Origin: Scandinavium goeteborgense
Lineage (GTDB): Bacteria > Pseudomonadota > Gammaproteobacteria > Enterobacterales > Enterobacteriaceae
Length of the DNA stretch: 64,000 bases
NCBI RefSeq assembly: GCF_003935895.2
Contig: NZ_CP054058.1
Coordinates: 3,701,177-3,765,176, forward strand
Direction: 5' to 3'
Position 1 is the stretch's first letter. Every line of letters begins with the position of its first letter. Below are positions 1 through 13,027 of the stretch, piece by piece. The translations under genes were made by a program, and so were the position numbers. A model generated the notes under the pieces. The model did no database searches. It saw nothing but the letters and a program-made list of their open reading frames with translations, and was not told where the DNA came from.

Positions 1-789
1 CGCCAGACCTTCTGGGCTCACCAGACGATCGTTGCATTCCAGGGCAGCAATCGCCGCTCTGTCAGCATCATCCAGCTTGAGATCCTGTGCCAGCAGGTTG
101 CTCGCCAAGTTCTCACGTTTAGTTGATGACGGGATTACGGCGTAACCTTCCCCCATCGCCCAGGCCAGAATCACCTGCGCAGGCGTCACGCCATGTTTTT
201 TTGCAATCCCCTGAATGGTGTCATCTTTTAGCGCTTTACCATAAGCCAGCGTCATATACGAAGTGATGTGAATACCCTGTTTTTTGGCCCACTCCACAAC
301 ATTTCGGTTTTGCAGATACGGGGAGAGTTCAATCTGATTGGTGGCAATATTCTCTGCCCCAACCGCTGCGATCGCTTTTTCCATCAGTGGGATGGTGAAG
401 TTAGAAATACCAATCTCACGCGTCAGACCACTTTTCTTGGCCTCCAGCAACGCCTGCATAAACTCTTCTACAGAAACAGCATCTTGCGGTGAAGGCCAGT
501 GGATCAAAGTCAGATCAACGTAATCCATACACAGCTTTTTCAGGCTCTCTTTGAGGCTTGGGATCAGCGCATCTTTGCTCAGATTTTCAATCCAGATCTT
601 GGTAGTGATAAACAATTCGCTGCGTGGCACACCGCTTTCAGCGATCGCCTGACCAACTGCAGCTTCATTATCATAAATCTGGGCGGTATCAACAGCGCGA
701 TAGCCGAGTTCGAGAGCCGTTTTTACTGATGCGATAACTACGTCGTCTTTAAGACGGAAAGTACCTAAACCAAATGCAGGGATTGTCAT
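1..789 (-). CDS. dkgB: 2,5-diketo-D-gluconate reductase B (aldo-keto reductase), 3' end cut by window
   Basis: Cytosolic NADPH-dependent aldo-keto reductase; the E. coli enzyme reduces 2,5-diketo-D-gluconate and methylglyoxal. The minus frame starts at an ATG at 787-789 ([11 protein letters not shown]) and is open to base 1, giving 263 codons. The E. coli protein is 267 aa, so only about four C-terminal residues lie outside. AKR hallmarks are visible: the [14 protein letters not shown] stretch near residues 49-62 with the catalytic Asp and Tyr, and LIHWPSP near residue 99 with the conserved His. It sits downstream of the rRNA operon as in E. coli. A reasonable Shine-Dalgarno (GAGGAAG) precedes the ATG. 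The family is certain; the physiological substrate is taken from E. coli. Confidence 0.93.
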   Translation of the reverse strand, partial: MTIPAFGLGTFRLKDDVVIASVKTALELGYRAVDTAQIYDNEAAVGQAIAESGVPRSELFITTKIWIENLSKDALIPSLKESLKKLCMDYVDLTLIHWPSPQDAVSVEEFMQALLEAKKSGLTREIGISNFTIPLMEKAIAAVGAENIATNQIELSPYLQNRNVVEWAKKQGIHITSYMTLAYGKALKDDTIQGIAKKHGVTPAQVILAWAMGEGYAVIPSSTKRENLASNLLAQDLKLDDADRAAIAALECNDRLVSPEGLA

Positions 790-910
790 AACTTCCTCAT
801 GAATTACTTTATATGTGTTTTCAGAGGATTATCGCGAGTGCGGATGAGAAGAAAAAGAGTTAAAAACGCAGAGGATTTTTGCGATTATGGCAATAATTGA
901 TGGGTTTAGA

Positions 911-946
911 CAAAAGAAAAAGCCCTGAGCAGATGCTCAGGGCTTT
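911..946 (-). terminator. Rho-independent terminator of the rRNA operon
   Basis: On the minus strand an AGCCCTGAGC / GCTCAGGGCT stem (921-945) with a short loop is followed by a T-rich run (CTTTTTCTTTTG). It lies just past tRNA-Asp, where the rrn transcript should end, and before dkgB. Confidence 0.88.
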
Positions 947-953
947 CAATAAG

Positions 954-1030
954 TGGCGGAACGGACGGGACTCGAACCCGCGACCCCCTGCGTGACAGGC
1001 AGGTATTCTAACCGACTGAACTACCGCTCC
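954..1030 (-). tRNA. aspU: tRNA-Asp (GTC)
   Basis: A 77-nt gene including the encoded CCA. On the minus strand it starts GGAGCGGTAGTTCAGTCGG, has anticodon GTC in the loop CTGTCAC, carries the T-arm GGTTCGAGTCC, and ends GCCA. It is the distal tRNA of the rRNA operon, as aspU is for rrnH in E. coli. Confidence 0.97.
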
Positions 1031-1082
1031 ACCGAATTTCTTTACAACAACCGGTTTTATGCCCCGGTTTAATGCTAATTTG

Positions 1083-1202
1083 ATGCCTGGCAGTTCCCTA
1101 CTCTCGCATGGGGAGACCCCACACTACCATCGGCGCTACGGCGTTTCACTTCTGAGTTCGGCATGGGGTCAGGTGGGACCACCGCGCTGTTGCCGCCAGG
1201 CA
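1083..1202 (-). rRNA. rrfH: 5S ribosomal RNA
   Basis: 120 nt, beginning TGCCTGGCGGCAACAGCGCG and ending CTGCCAGGCAT on the minus strand; the terminal helix closes. It is nearly identical to E. coli 5S, with a small change in the first helix region (GGCAACAGCGC in place of GGCCGTAGCGC). It lies between 23S and tRNA-Asp. Confidence 0.97.
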
Positions 1203-1297
1203 AATTCTGTTTACCAACACACCCTTCAGGGTCTGTCAGTTAATCTGTTTCAAGCTGAATATCGTCGTCTCTCACGCCAAAACATCTTCGGCGTTGT

Positions 1298-4203
<2,906 letters not shown>

Positions 4204-4261
4204 TCACAACCCGAAGATGTTTCTTTCGATTCATCATCGACTTGCAATAATTTGAGAGACT

Positions 4262-4313
4262 CGAACACACCGTATTTTCCTTTCTTATTACGGAGAAAGG
4301 AAACAGTGTGTCG
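4262..4313 (-). other. Hairpin in the tRNA-Ala to 23S spacer
   Basis: In the 206-nt spacer, two arms centred near 4290 can pair: AGAAAGGAAA with its complement (10 bp), then GTGTGT with its complement (6 bp), interrupted by small bulges. It is probably part of the variable spacer fold and precursor processing. No gene is seen in the spacer. Confidence 0.55.
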
Positions 4314-4336
4314 TTTCAATTTTCAGCTTGATCCAG

Positions 4337-4350
4337 ATTTTTAAAGAGCA
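4337..4350 (-). promoter_or_regulatory. Spacer boxA antitermination site
   Basis: The minus strand reads TGCTCTTTAAAAATC, matching the boxA element found in the 16S-23S spacer of enteric rrn operons. It lies between tRNA-Ala and 23S. Its role in NusB/NusE-dependent antitermination is taken from E. coli. Confidence 0.8.
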
Positions 4351-4409
4351 AAACTTCGCAGTACACCTTTTCAGGTACACTCTGAAGTTTATTTTCAGCA
4401 GTAAAGTGA

Positions 4410-4485
4410 TGGTGGAGCTATGCGGGATCGAACCGCAGACCTCCTGCGTGCAAGGCAGGCGCTCTCCCAGCTGAGCTATAACCCC
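4410..4485 (-). tRNA. alaV: tRNA-Ala (TGC)
   Basis: 76 nt with encoded CCA; loop CTTGCAC gives anticodon TGC. The G3:U70 identity pair for alanyl-tRNA synthetase is present. Compared with the E. coli gene as I recall it, position 5 is T (making a U5:G68 wobble) and position 32 is C. It lies in the rRNA spacer, co-transcribed with tRNA-Ile. Confidence 0.96.
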
Positions 4486-4550
4486 ATCGTATTATCAAAT
4501 CTCTTACCCGTTCATTTCCTGCCAGAACGTACCAAAGCAACGAAATGAAT

Positions 4551-4627
<77 letters not shown>

Positions 4628-4699
4628 GCAGAGATTTTTTTACTGCTTATTTTTCATCAGACAATCTGTGTGGACACTACAAAGGCAGGTTCTTTAAGG

Positions 4700-6241
<1,542 letters not shown>

Positions 6242-6375
6242 AAGTTTGATGCTCATGAATTAAACTTCGTAATGAATTACGTATGTTCACTCATAAGACT
6301 TGGTATTCTATTTAGCGTCTTTCGACGTTTAAGAATCCATGTCACTTTGAGTGCCCACACAGATTGTCTGATAAA

Positions 6376-6388
6376 TTGTTAAAGAGCA
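6376..6388 (-). promoter_or_regulatory. Leader boxA of the rRNA operon
   Basis: The minus strand carries TGCTCTTTAACAA, the canonical rrn leader boxA, followed by the conserved TTTATCAGACAATCTGTG leader. It nucleates the Nus antitermination complex. The rest of 6242-6613 holds only leader and promoters. Confidence 0.9.
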
Positions 6389-6427
6389 GTGAGTTACGCG
6401 CTTTCGCTTGCTAACTCGAGGTGGCGT

Positions 6428-6455
6428 ATATTACGCTTTCCTCTTTCAGAGTCAA
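6428..6455 (-). promoter_or_regulatory. rRNA operon promoter P2
   Basis: -35 TTGACT (6450-6455) and -10 TAATAT (6428-6433) on the minus strand, separated by 16 bp, with a GC-rich region after the -10. It corresponds to rrn P2 of E. coli, about 50 nt upstream of the leader boxA. Confidence 0.88.
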
Positions 6456-6536
6456 CCCTTAATTTCAGGATTTTTAACTCTCATCGCCGCCGGTACACTG
6501 TGAAGTTGTTCACATGTTCCGTGTCGATGGAGGCGC

Positions 6537-6600
6537 ATTATAGGGAGCTGCTGAGGAATGACAAGCGGAAAAATGCATTTTTATTTCAACCGCTCATCTT
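6537..6600 (-). promoter_or_regulatory. rRNA operon promoter P1 with UP element
   Basis: -35 TTGTCA (6559-6564), 16-bp spacer, -10 TATAAT (6537-6542), then GCGCC discriminator on the minus strand. This is the strong rrn P1 pattern. Upstream (6565-6600) is an A/T-rich stretch of UP-element type containing AAATAAAAATGCATTTTT. Stringent control is expected from the GC discriminator, by analogy with E. coli. Confidence 0.9.
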
Positions 6601-6613
6601 TTCACCTGAACGC

Positions 6614-7180
6614 TTATTTATTCTGCTTTTTGATGGCTGCAGGCAGCGCAGCTAGGCTATCAAGCACCCAATCTGCTGCATTTTCAGCCTCATCGGTTAC
6701 TGGCTTGCCGGTACGCACTAATACTTTATTACCCACGCCTGCAGCTGCAGCCGCCAGCATATCCTCAACTTTGTCGCCAACCATAAAGGAGGCGTCCATA
6801 TCGATATGAAGGAAATCACGGGCAGAAATCAACATTCCCGGATGTGGCTTACGGCAATCGCAGACCTGGCGGTACTCTTCTACTGTTCCTTGCGGATGAT
6901 GCGGACAGAAATAGATGCCATCCAGATCGACACCGCGATCGGCCAGAGACCAGTCCATCCACTCCGTTAATGTTTCGAATTGGGTTTCGGTAAATTTGCC
7001 ACGCGCAATTCCAGACTGGTTGGTCACCAACACCAGCGCATAGCCCATTTCTTTTAGCTCACGCATAGCGTCAATGGCGCCATCTATAAATTCGAATGCG
7101 TCGATTTCGTGGACGTAGCCATGATCGACATTAATAGTGCCATCACGGTCTAAAAAAATAGCGGGAACGGTTTTTGCCAC
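6614..7180 (-). CDS. gmhB: D-glycero-beta-D-manno-heptose 1,7-bisphosphate 7-phosphatase
   Basis: Cytosolic HAD-family phosphatase that removes the C7 phosphate of heptose 1,7-bisphosphate in making ADP-heptose for the lipopolysaccharide core. The DxD signature FLDRDGT has nucleophile Asp11 and Asp13. The zinc-binding CPHH...CDCRKPHPG segment lies near residues 92-112, and GDKVEDM near 136-142 supplies the Mg-binding acid. Length is 188 aa (191 in E. coli). It is transcribed toward the rRNA operon, whose P1 promoter begins just after its stop codon, and it is divergent from metN. This neighbourhood is the same in E. coli. Confidence 0.95.
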   Translation of the reverse strand: MAKTVPAIFLDRDGTINVDHGYVHEIDAFEFIDGAIDAMRELKEMGYALVLVTNQSGIARGKFTETQFETLTEWMDWSLADRGVDLDGIYFCPHHPQGTVEEYRQVCDCRKPHPGMLISARDFLHIDMDASFMVGDKVEDMLAAAAAGVGNKVLVRTGKPVTDEAENAADWVLDSLAALPAAIKKQNK

Positions 7181-7261
7181 CGGTTTGCTCCTGAGTAAGG
7201 CTTGTGGCGCTATTATCTCATTTTTCCTGCGCCAATAAAGTGCTCATTATCGCCCTGCGGA

Positions 7262-7300
7262 TTGATTTAGACGTCTGGATGCCTTAACATCCATTTCATT
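7262..7300 (+). promoter_or_regulatory. metN promoter overlapped by four MetJ boxes
   Basis: A -35-like TTGATT (7262-7267) and -10-like TAACAT (7285-7290) are 17 bp apart. Four consecutive 8-bp met boxes run 7269-7300: AGACGTCT (perfect), GGATGCCT, TAACATCC and ATTTCATT. MetJ with S-adenosylmethionine would occlude the promoter. The operator is clear; the exact hexamers are my inference. Confidence 0.82.
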
Positions 7301-7368
7301 GACAGTCGCTGCACCTCTGCAGCAGCAGAAAATGCCACGGCAAATCACTAAACGATAATAAATAGCTA

Positions 7369-8400
7369 ATGATAAAACTTTCGAATATCACCAAAGTGTT
7401 CCAGCAGGGCAATAAAAGCATTCAGGCATTGAATAATGTCAGCCTGCACGTGCCTGCCGGACAAATTTACGGCGTCATCGGTGCATCAGGTGCAGGTAAA
7501 AGCACGCTGATCCGCTGCGTCAATTTACTCGAGCGTCCAACCCAGGGAACCGTTCTTGTTGATGGGCAGGACTTAACCGCCCTTTCCGAATCACAGTTAA
7601 CAAAAGCACGTCGCCAGATTGGCATGATTTTCCAGCATTTTAACCTGCTGGCATCGCGTACCGTTTTCGGCAACGTTGCACTGCCGCTTGAGCTGGACAA
7701 CACCTCTAAAGAAGAAGTGAAGCGTCGCGTGACGGAACTGTTGGACCTGGTAGGTTTGTCGGATAAACATGACAGCTACCCGGCGAACCTTTCCGGTGGG
7801 CAAAAACAGCGCGTGGCCATTGCTCGTGCGCTGGCAAGCAATCCAAAAGTCTTGCTATGTGATGAAGCCACCAGCGCCCTGGATCCAGCAACGACCCGTT
7901 CTATTCTCGAACTGTTGAAAGACATTAACCGTCGTCTCGGCCTGACCATTCTATTGATCACGCACGAAATGGATGTGGTTAAGCGCATCTGTGACTGCGT
8001 GGCGGTTATCAGTAACGGTGAATTGATCGAGCAGGATACGGTGAGCGAAGTGTTCTCTCATCCGAAAACACCACTGGCGCAGCAATTCATTCAGTCCACG
8101 CTGCACCTGGACATTCCAGAAGACTATCTGACGCGCCTGAAACCAGAGCAGTTGGCCGACAGCGTGCCCATGCTACGTATGGAATTTACCGGTCAGTCCG
8201 TCGATGCACCGCTGCTGTCAGAAACGGCCCGCCGCTTCAATGTGAACAACAACATTATTAGCGCGCAGATGGATTACGCCGGCGGCGTGAAGTTCGGCAT
8301 TATGCTGACTGAAATGCACGGCACACACGAAGATACGCAAGCCGCCATTGCCTGGCTGCAAGAACACCATGTGAAAGTAGAGGTACTGGGTTATGTCTGA
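7369..8400 (+). CDS. metN: Methionine ABC transporter, ATP-binding subunit
   Basis: ATPase of the MetNIQ importer for D- and L-methionine at the cytoplasmic face of the inner membrane. Walker [10 protein letters not shown] is at residues 38-46. The signature LSGGQKQR and Walker [13 protein letters not shown] follow, then an H-loop in LLITHEMD. The C-terminal part (about 250-343) is the NIL/ACT-like domain that binds methionine and gives trans-inhibition in E. coli. Length equals E. coli (343 aa). It is first in metN-metI-metQ, behind a MetJ operator, and its stop overlaps the metI start by 8 nt, which suggests translational coupling. Confidence 0.97.
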   Translation: MIKLSNITKVFQQGNKSIQALNNVSLHVPAGQIYGVIGASGAGKSTLIRCVNLLERPTQGTVLVDGQDLTALSESQLTKARRQIGMIFQHFNLLASRTVFGNVALPLELDNTSKEEVKRRVTELLDLVGLSDKHDSYPANLSGGQKQRVAIARALASNPKVLLCDEATSALDPATTRSILELLKDINRRLGLTILLITHEMDVVKRICDCVAVISNGELIEQDTVSEVFSHPKTPLAQQFIQSTLHLDIPEDYLTRLKPEQLADSVPMLRMEFTGQSVDAPLLSETARRFNVNNNIISAQMDYAGGVKFGIMLTEMHGTHEDTQAAIAWLQEHHVKVEVLGYV

Positions 8401-9046
8401 GCCGATGATGTGGTTACTGGCGCGTGGCGTCTGGGAAACGTTGGCAATGACCTTTGTTTCCGGTTTCTTTGGTTTCGTATTGGGTCTGCCAGTGGGCGTG
8501 CTGCTGTATGTCACGCGTCCAGGCCAGATTGCTGAGAACGTGAAGCTGTACGGCATTCTCTCTGCGCTGGTGAATATCTTCCGTTCTATTCCATTCATTA
8601 TCCTGCTGGTATGGATGATTCCATTTACCCGCGTGATTGTCGGAACCTCTATCGGCCTGCAGGCAGCGATCGTTCCGCTGACCGTAGGTGCAGCGCCGTT
8701 TATCGCCCGTATGGTGGAAAATGCCCTGCTGGAAATCCCGACCGGCTTGATTGAAGCCTCCCGCGCAATGGGTGCCACGGTCATGCAGATCGTTCGCAAA
8801 GTCCTGTTGCCAGAAGCGTTGCCGGGTCTGGTGAACGCGGCCACCATTACGCTCATTACTCTGGTTGGTTACTCCGCGATGGGCGGTGCCGTCGGTGCTG
8901 GCGGTCTGGGTCAGATTGGCTATCAGTATGGTTACATCGGCTATAACGCCACGGTAATGAATACCGTGCTGGTATTACTGGTTGTTCTGGTTTATTTAAT
9001 TCAATTCTCTGGCGATCGCATCGTCCGGGCTGTCACTCACAAGTAA
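8393..9046 (+). CDS. metI: Methionine ABC transporter, permease subunit
   Basis: Inner-membrane permease of MetNIQ, 217 aa as in E. coli, with about five hydrophobic membrane segments. The cytoplasmic coupling motif is visible around residues 120-150 ([20 protein letters not shown]), the EAA loop that contacts MetN. Its ATG lies inside the end of metN (ATGTCTGAG over GTCTGA). MetQ follows after 41 nt with a good ribosome site. Confidence 0.97.
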   Translation: MSEPMMWLLARGVWETLAMTFVSGFFGFVLGLPVGVLLYVTRPGQIAENVKLYGILSALVNIFRSIPFIILLVWMIPFTRVIVGTSIGLQAAIVPLTVGAAPFIARMVENALLEIPTGLIEASRAMGATVMQIVRKVLLPEALPGLVNAATITLITLVGYSAMGGAVGAGGLGQIGYQYGYIGYNATVMNTVLVLLVVLVYLIQFSGDRIVRAVTHK

Positions 9047-9087
9047 CGTTACACACAACAAACAACTCTAAGAGTTAAGGAAAGAAA

Positions 9088-9903
9088 ATGGCGTTCAAGT
9101 TAAAAACCTTTGCGGCCCTGGGTGCCCTGATTGGTTCTCTGGCACTGGTGGGTTGTGGTCCGGATCAAAAAGACCCTAACCATATTAAAGTCGGCGTGAT
9201 CGTGGGTGCGGAACAGCAGGTTGCTGAAGTGGCTCAGAAAGTAGCGAAAGAGAAGTATGGCCTTGACGTTGAACTTGTTACCTTCAACGACTACGTACTG
9301 CCTAACGAAGCGCTGAGCAAAGGCGATATCGACGCCAACGCCTTCCAGCACAAACCGTATCTGGATCAGCAGATCAAAGATCGCGGCTACAAACTGGTTC
9401 CAGTCGGCAGTACCTTCGTTTACCCGATTGCTGGCTACTCCAAAAAAATCAAATCTCTGGACGAACTCCAGCCGGGCTCTCAGGTTGCCGTACCTAACGA
9501 TCCAACCAACCTCGGTCGTTCCCTGCTGCTGCTGCAGAAAGTGGGCCTGATCCAACTGAAAGAAGGTGTTGGCCTGCTGCCGACCTCTCTGGACATTACC
9601 GGGAACCCAAAAAACCTGAAAATTGTTGAGCTGGAAGCCCCGCAGCTGCCGCGCTCTCTTGACGATGCTCAGATCGCTCTGGCCGTTATCAACACCACTT
9701 ACGCAAGCCAGATTGGCCTGACTCCGGCAAAAGACGGTATCTTTGTTGAAGACAAAGACTCCCCGTACGTAAACCTGATCGTGAGCCGTGAAGACAACAA
9801 AGACGCGGAAAACGTGAAGAAATTCGTTGAGGCGTATCAGTCTGACGAAGTCTTCGAAGCCGCCAACAAGATCTTCAACGGTGGCGCGGTTAAAGGCTGG
9901 TAA
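9088..9903 (+). CDS. metQ: Methionine-binding lipoprotein of the MetNIQ importer
   Basis: Periplasmic substrate-binding lipoprotein that delivers methionine to MetI. It has a signal peptide with lipobox LVGC, placing the lipidated Cys at residue 23; Gly at +2 does not signal Lol avoidance. NlpA-family features follow: KVGVIVGAEQQVAEVA near residue 34 and the FNDYVLPNEAL motif. 271 aa as in E. coli. A long frame (about 270 codons) is open on the opposite strand, but it is an antisense shadow of this highly biased gene. A terminator follows the stop. Confidence 0.97.
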   Translation: MAFKLKTFAALGALIGSLALVGCGPDQKDPNHIKVGVIVGAEQQVAEVAQKVAKEKYGLDVELVTFNDYVLPNEALSKGDIDANAFQHKPYLDQQIKDRGYKLVPVGSTFVYPIAGYSKKIKSLDELQPGSQVAVPNDPTNLGRSLLLLQKVGLIQLKEGVGLLPTSLDITGNPKNLKIVELEAPQLPRSLDDAQIALAVINTTYASQIGLTPAKDGIFVEDKDSPYVNLIVSREDNKDAENVKKFVEAYQSDEVFEAANKIFNGGAVKGW

Positions 9904-9929
9904 TCTTTCCACAAAGTAATATCATTCAG

Positions 9930-9957
9930 GACGGGCTTTTGCCCGTCTTGTCATTTC
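9930..9957 (+). terminator. Terminator after metQ
   Basis: Stem GACGGGC / GCCCGTC with a TTTT loop, followed by TTGTCATTTC. It ends the metNIQ transcript ahead of rcsF. The T-run is imperfect, so read-through is possible. Confidence 0.75.
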
Positions 9958-10010
9958 TGCTGGCACCTGATTCAATAAGTCCCGGTTTTTATATTCATTG
10001 AGGAAATACT

Positions 10011-10415
10011 ATGCGTGCTTTACCGGTCTGTTTCTTAGCGCTGATCCTGAGCGGCTGTTCCATGTTAAACAGATCTCCCGTAGAACCTGTACAAAGCACC
10101 GCAACCCCACCGAAAGCCGAGCCAGCCAAACCAAAAGCGCCGCGCCCTGCTCCGGTGAAAATTTATAACAGCGCTGAAGAACTGATTGGTAGCCCATTCC
10201 GCGATCTCGGTGAAGTCAGCGGCGAATCCTGCCAGGCGTCAAACCAGGATTCTCCACCGAACATCCCAACGGCCCGCAAGCGTCTGCAAATTAACGCGGC
10301 CAAAATGAAAGCCAATGCGGTTCTGCTGCACAGCTGTGAAGTCACCAGCGGCACGCCGGGCTGCTATCGTCAGGCCGTTTGTCTTGGAACCGCCCTCAAC
10401 GTTTCGGCGAAATGA
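10011..10415 (+). CDS. rcsF: Outer-membrane lipoprotein RcsF, Rcs stress sensor
   Basis: Surface-exposed lipoprotein that senses lipopolysaccharide and peptidoglycan damage and relieves IgaA inhibition of the Rcs phosphorelay. It has a short signal peptide with lipobox LSGC, Cys16 being lipidated, followed by Ser at +2 (outer-membrane sorting). A Pro/Lys-rich linker (about 25-50) precedes the folded domain, whose four cysteines (in SGESCQ, LHSCEV, GCYRQ and AVCLG) match the two disulfides of E. coli RcsF. 134 aa as in E. coli. The stop overlaps trmO (ATGA), so both are probably co-transcribed. Confidence 0.96.
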   Translation: MRALPVCFLALILSGCSMLNRSPVEPVQSTATPPKAEPAKPKAPRPAPVKIYNSAEELIGSPFRDLGEVSGESCQASNQDSPPNIPTARKRLQINAAKMKANAVLLHSCEVTSGTPGCYRQAVCLGTALNVSAK

Positions 10416-11119
10416 GTGCATTTTCCTTTGAGCAGATAGGCGTAATCCGCTCGCCCTATAAAGAGAAGTTTGCCGTCCCACGCCAGCCCGGTCTGGTGCA
10501 ACACGGTAACGGCGAACTTCACTTGCTCCCCCCTTATAATCAGCCGGATGCCGTTCGCGGCCTTGAAGCCTTCAGCCACCTCTGGGTGCTGTTCGTGTTT
10601 CATCAAACCATGGAAGGCGGCTGGCGTCCGACCGTTCGTCCTCCCCGTCTTGGCGGTAACGCCCGAATGGGCGTGTTTGCGACCCGCTCTACTTTCCGTC
10701 CAAACCCTGTCGGAATGTCGCTGGTCGAACTGAAAGACATTCGCTGTCATAAAGATCAGGTCATTCTGCAACTTGGCAGTCTGGACTTAGTGGACGGCAC
10801 GCCGGTCGTGGATATCAAACCCTATCTGCCGTTTGCCGAGGCGCTGCCGGATGCCCAGGCGAGCTACGCGCAGCAGGCACCGGTTGCCAGCGTAGACGTT
10901 AGCTTCTCCGCAGAACTCGAAAGTGCATTTCCGTCACTCGAAAAGCGTTATCCTCATCTTCGTGCCTTTATAATGGATGTCCTGGCTCAGGACCCGCGTC
11001 CGGCCTACCGAAAAGGAGAAGAAACGGGAAAAACTTACGCCGTCTGGCTGCATGATTATAACGTTCGCTGGCGCGTCACCGACGCCGGGTTCGAAGTCTT
11101 TGCCCTGGAAGCGCGCTAA
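10412..11119 (+). CDS. trmO: tRNA-Thr N6-methyladenosine (m6t6A37) methyltransferase
   Basis: SAM-dependent enzyme (formerly YaeB/TsaA) that methylates t6A37 of tRNA-Thr(GGU). I chose the ATG at 10412 because it overlaps the rcsF stop and gives 235 aa, the E. coli length, beginning MSAFSFEQIGVIRSPYKEKF. An upstream ATG at 10379 would add 11 residues inside rcsF. Conserved TrmO segments include RPPRLGGN, GVFATRSTFRPNP, DLVDGTPVVDIKPYLP and, near the C-terminus, DPRPAYRKG. It is cytosolic. Confidence 0.95.
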   Translation: MSAFSFEQIGVIRSPYKEKFAVPRQPGLVQHGNGELHLLPPYNQPDAVRGLEAFSHLWVLFVFHQTMEGGWRPTVRPPRLGGNARMGVFATRSTFRPNPVGMSLVELKDIRCHKDQVILQLGSLDLVDGTPVVDIKPYLPFAEALPDAQASYAQQAPVASVDVSFSAELESAFPSLEKRYPHLRAFIMDVLAQDPRPAYRKGEETGKTYAVWLHDYNVRWRVTDAGFEVFALEAR

Positions 11120-11136
11120 TTTTCGTCTCCTCTCTT

Positions 11137-11166
11137 TTGACAATTCTGCCAGGCTGATAAACTAAA
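11137..11166 (+). promoter_or_regulatory. Candidate proS promoter
   Basis: A perfect -35 TTGACA (11137-11142) is followed after 18 bp by ACTAAA (11161-11166), a weak -10. It lies in the 111-nt gap between trmO and proS. The -35 match is the main support. Confidence 0.45.
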
Positions 11167-11230
11167 CCACTTTTTTGTATCAGGCGGGCTTTCCCGCTTG
11201 TGCCGATCGTTCAAATGGAACCGTAATAAC

Positions 11231-12949
11231 ATGCGTACTAGTCAATACTTGCTCTCCACGCTGAAGGAGACACCTGCCGACGCCGAGGTTATCAGCCACC
11301 AGCTGATGCTGCGCGCCGGGATGATTCGCAGGCTCGCTTCCGGGTTATACACTTGGCTGCCGACCGGCCTGCGCGTCCTGAAAAAAGTCGAAAACATCGT
11401 GCGTGAAGAGATGGATAACGCCGGTGCAATCGAGGTGTCCATGCCCGTGGTTCAGCCTGCAGACCTGTGGCAGGAGAGCGGTCGCTGGGAGCAATACGGC
11501 CCTGAGCTGCTGCGTTTTGTCGATCGCGGCGATCGTCCATTTGTTCTCGGCCCAACGCATGAAGAAGTCATCACCGACCTGATTCGTAACGAGCTGAGCT
11601 CTTACAAACAGCTGCCGCTGAACTTCTATCAGGTCCAAACCAAATTCCGTGATGAAGTTCGTCCTCGCTTTGGCGTGATGCGCTCGCGTGAATTCATCAT
11701 GAAAGACGCCTACTCGTTCCATACGTCTCAGGAATCCCTGCAAGAAACGTATGACGCGATGTATACGGCTTACAGCAAAATCTTCACCCGTATGGGTCTG
11801 GACTTCCGCGCAGTTCAGGCCGATACCGGTTCTATCGGCGGTAGCGCATCTCATGAATTCCAGGTGCTGGCATCCAGCGGTGAAGATGACGTTATCTTCT
11901 CTGACACTTCTGATTTCGCAGCCAACATCGAGTTTGCTGAAGCGCTGGCACCGAAAGCTCCACGTGCGGCAGCGACTCAGGAAATGACGCTGGTTGATAC
12001 GCCAAACGCAAAAACCATCGCCGAGCTGGTTGAGCAGTTCAATCTGCCGGTTGAGAAAACCGTTAAGACCCTGCTGGTGAAAGCGGTTGAAGACAGCGCG
12101 TATCCGCTGGTTGCGCTGCTGGTGCGTGGCGATCACGAGCTGAACGAAGTGAAAGCAGAAAAACTGGCGCAGGTCGCCAGCCCGCTGACTTTCGCAACCG
12201 AAGCTGAAATTCGTGCCATCGTCAATGCCGGCCCGGGTTCCCTCGGCCCAGTCAACATGACCATTCCAGTGGTTATCGACCGTACCGTTGCCGCAATGAG
12301 TGATTTCGCCGCTGGCGCAAACATCGACGGTAAACACTATTTCGGCATCAACTGGGACCGCGATGTAGCGACTCCGGAAGTGGCTGATATCCGTAACGTA
12401 GTTGCAGGCGATCCAAGCCCAGACGGTCAAGGCACGCTACTTATCAAACGCGGGATCGAAGTCGGTCACATCTTCCAGCTCGGCACCAAGTACTCCGAAG
12501 CCATGAAAGCCTCGGTACAGGGCGAAGACGGTCGTAACCAGACTCTGACCATGGGCTGCTACGGTATTGGTGTGACCCGTGTGGTTGCAGCGGCTATCGA
12601 GCAGAACCACGACGAGCGCGGCATTGTGTGGCCGGACAACATTGCCCCGTTCCAGGTCGCAATCCTGCCAATGAACATGCACAAATCTTACCGCGTTCAG
12701 GAGCTGGCCGAGAAACTGTACGCCGAGCTGCGCGCTCAGGGTATTGAAGTGCTGATGGACGATCGTAAAGAACGTCCGGGCGTGATGTTTGCTGATATGG
12801 AACTGATCGGTATTCCACATACCGTGGTCATCGGCGACCGTAACCTCGACAGCGATGAAATTGAATACAAATACCGTCGCAACGGCGAGAAGCAGATGAT
12901 CAAAACCGGGGACATCCTCAACTATCTGGTTCAGTCGATTAAAGGCTAA
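11231..12949 (+). CDS. proS: Prolyl-tRNA synthetase
   Basis: Class II aminoacyl-tRNA synthetase that charges tRNA-Pro in the cytosol. The ATG at 11231 ([13 protein letters not shown]) gives 572 aa, the E. coli length. The upstream in-frame ATG at 11198 adds an unlikely 11-residue leader. Class II motif 2 is seen in [22 protein letters not shown] (about 140-160) and motif 3 near [13 protein letters not shown] (about 440-455). An INS/YbaK-like editing domain that hydrolyses Ala-tRNA-Pro lies between (about 225-405). The anticodon-binding domain is C-terminal. A long antisense frame here (11345-12430) is a shadow. Confidence 0.97.
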   Translation: MRTSQYLLSTLKETPADAEVISHQLMLRAGMIRRLASGLYTWLPTGLRVLKKVENIVREEMDNAGAIEVSMPVVQPADLWQESGRWEQYGPELLRFVDRGDRPFVLGPTHEEVITDLIRNELSSYKQLPLNFYQVQTKFRDEVRPRFGVMRSREFIMKDAYSFHTSQESLQETYDAMYTAYSKIFTRMGLDFRAVQADTGSIGGSASHEFQVLASSGEDDVIFSDTSDFAANIEFAEALAPKAPRAAATQEMTLVDTPNAKTIAELVEQFNLPVEKTVKTLLVKAVEDSAYPLVALLVRGDHELNEVKAEKLAQVASPLTFATEAEIRAIVNAGPGSLGPVNMTIPVVIDRTVAAMSDFAAGANIDGKHYFGINWDRDVATPEVADIRNVVAGDPSPDGQGTLLIKRGIEVGHIFQLGTKYSEAMKASVQGEDGRNQTLTMGCYGIGVTRVVAAAIEQNHDERGIVWPDNIAPFQVAILPMNMHKSYRVQELAEKLYAELRAQGIEVLMDDRKERPGVMFADMELIGIPHTVVIGDRNLDSDEIEYKYRRNGEKQMIKTGDILNYLVQSIKG

Positions 12950-12968
12950 GTCTGCCGCTTTTCAGGCA

Positions 12969-13007
12969 TAAAAAATGCCAGCCCTTAACGCGGCTGGCAT
13001 TTTTTTA
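12969..13007. terminator. Bidirectional terminator between proS and nlpE
   Basis: Stem AATGCCAGCC / GGCTGGCATT, with A's on the left and seven T's on the right, so it can stop both converging genes. proS (+) ends 20 nt before it and nlpE (-) ends about 20 nt after. Confidence 0.9.
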
Positions 13008-13027
13008 TCTGTCGCTTAGGTTCAGCC

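Noticed and set aside
9100-9912. A 270-codon frame antisense to metQ
   Set aside because: It mirrors metQ codon bias and is Phe/Val/Gln-rich with no plausible start signal. Shadows of similar length occur opposite metI, ldcC, bamA, degP, clcA and hemL.
11345-12430. A 361-codon open frame antisense to proS
   Set aside because: It lies wholly within a certain essential gene on the other strand, has Arg/His/Phe-rich composition typical of antisense shadows of codon-biased genes, no ribosome site and no recognisable domain.
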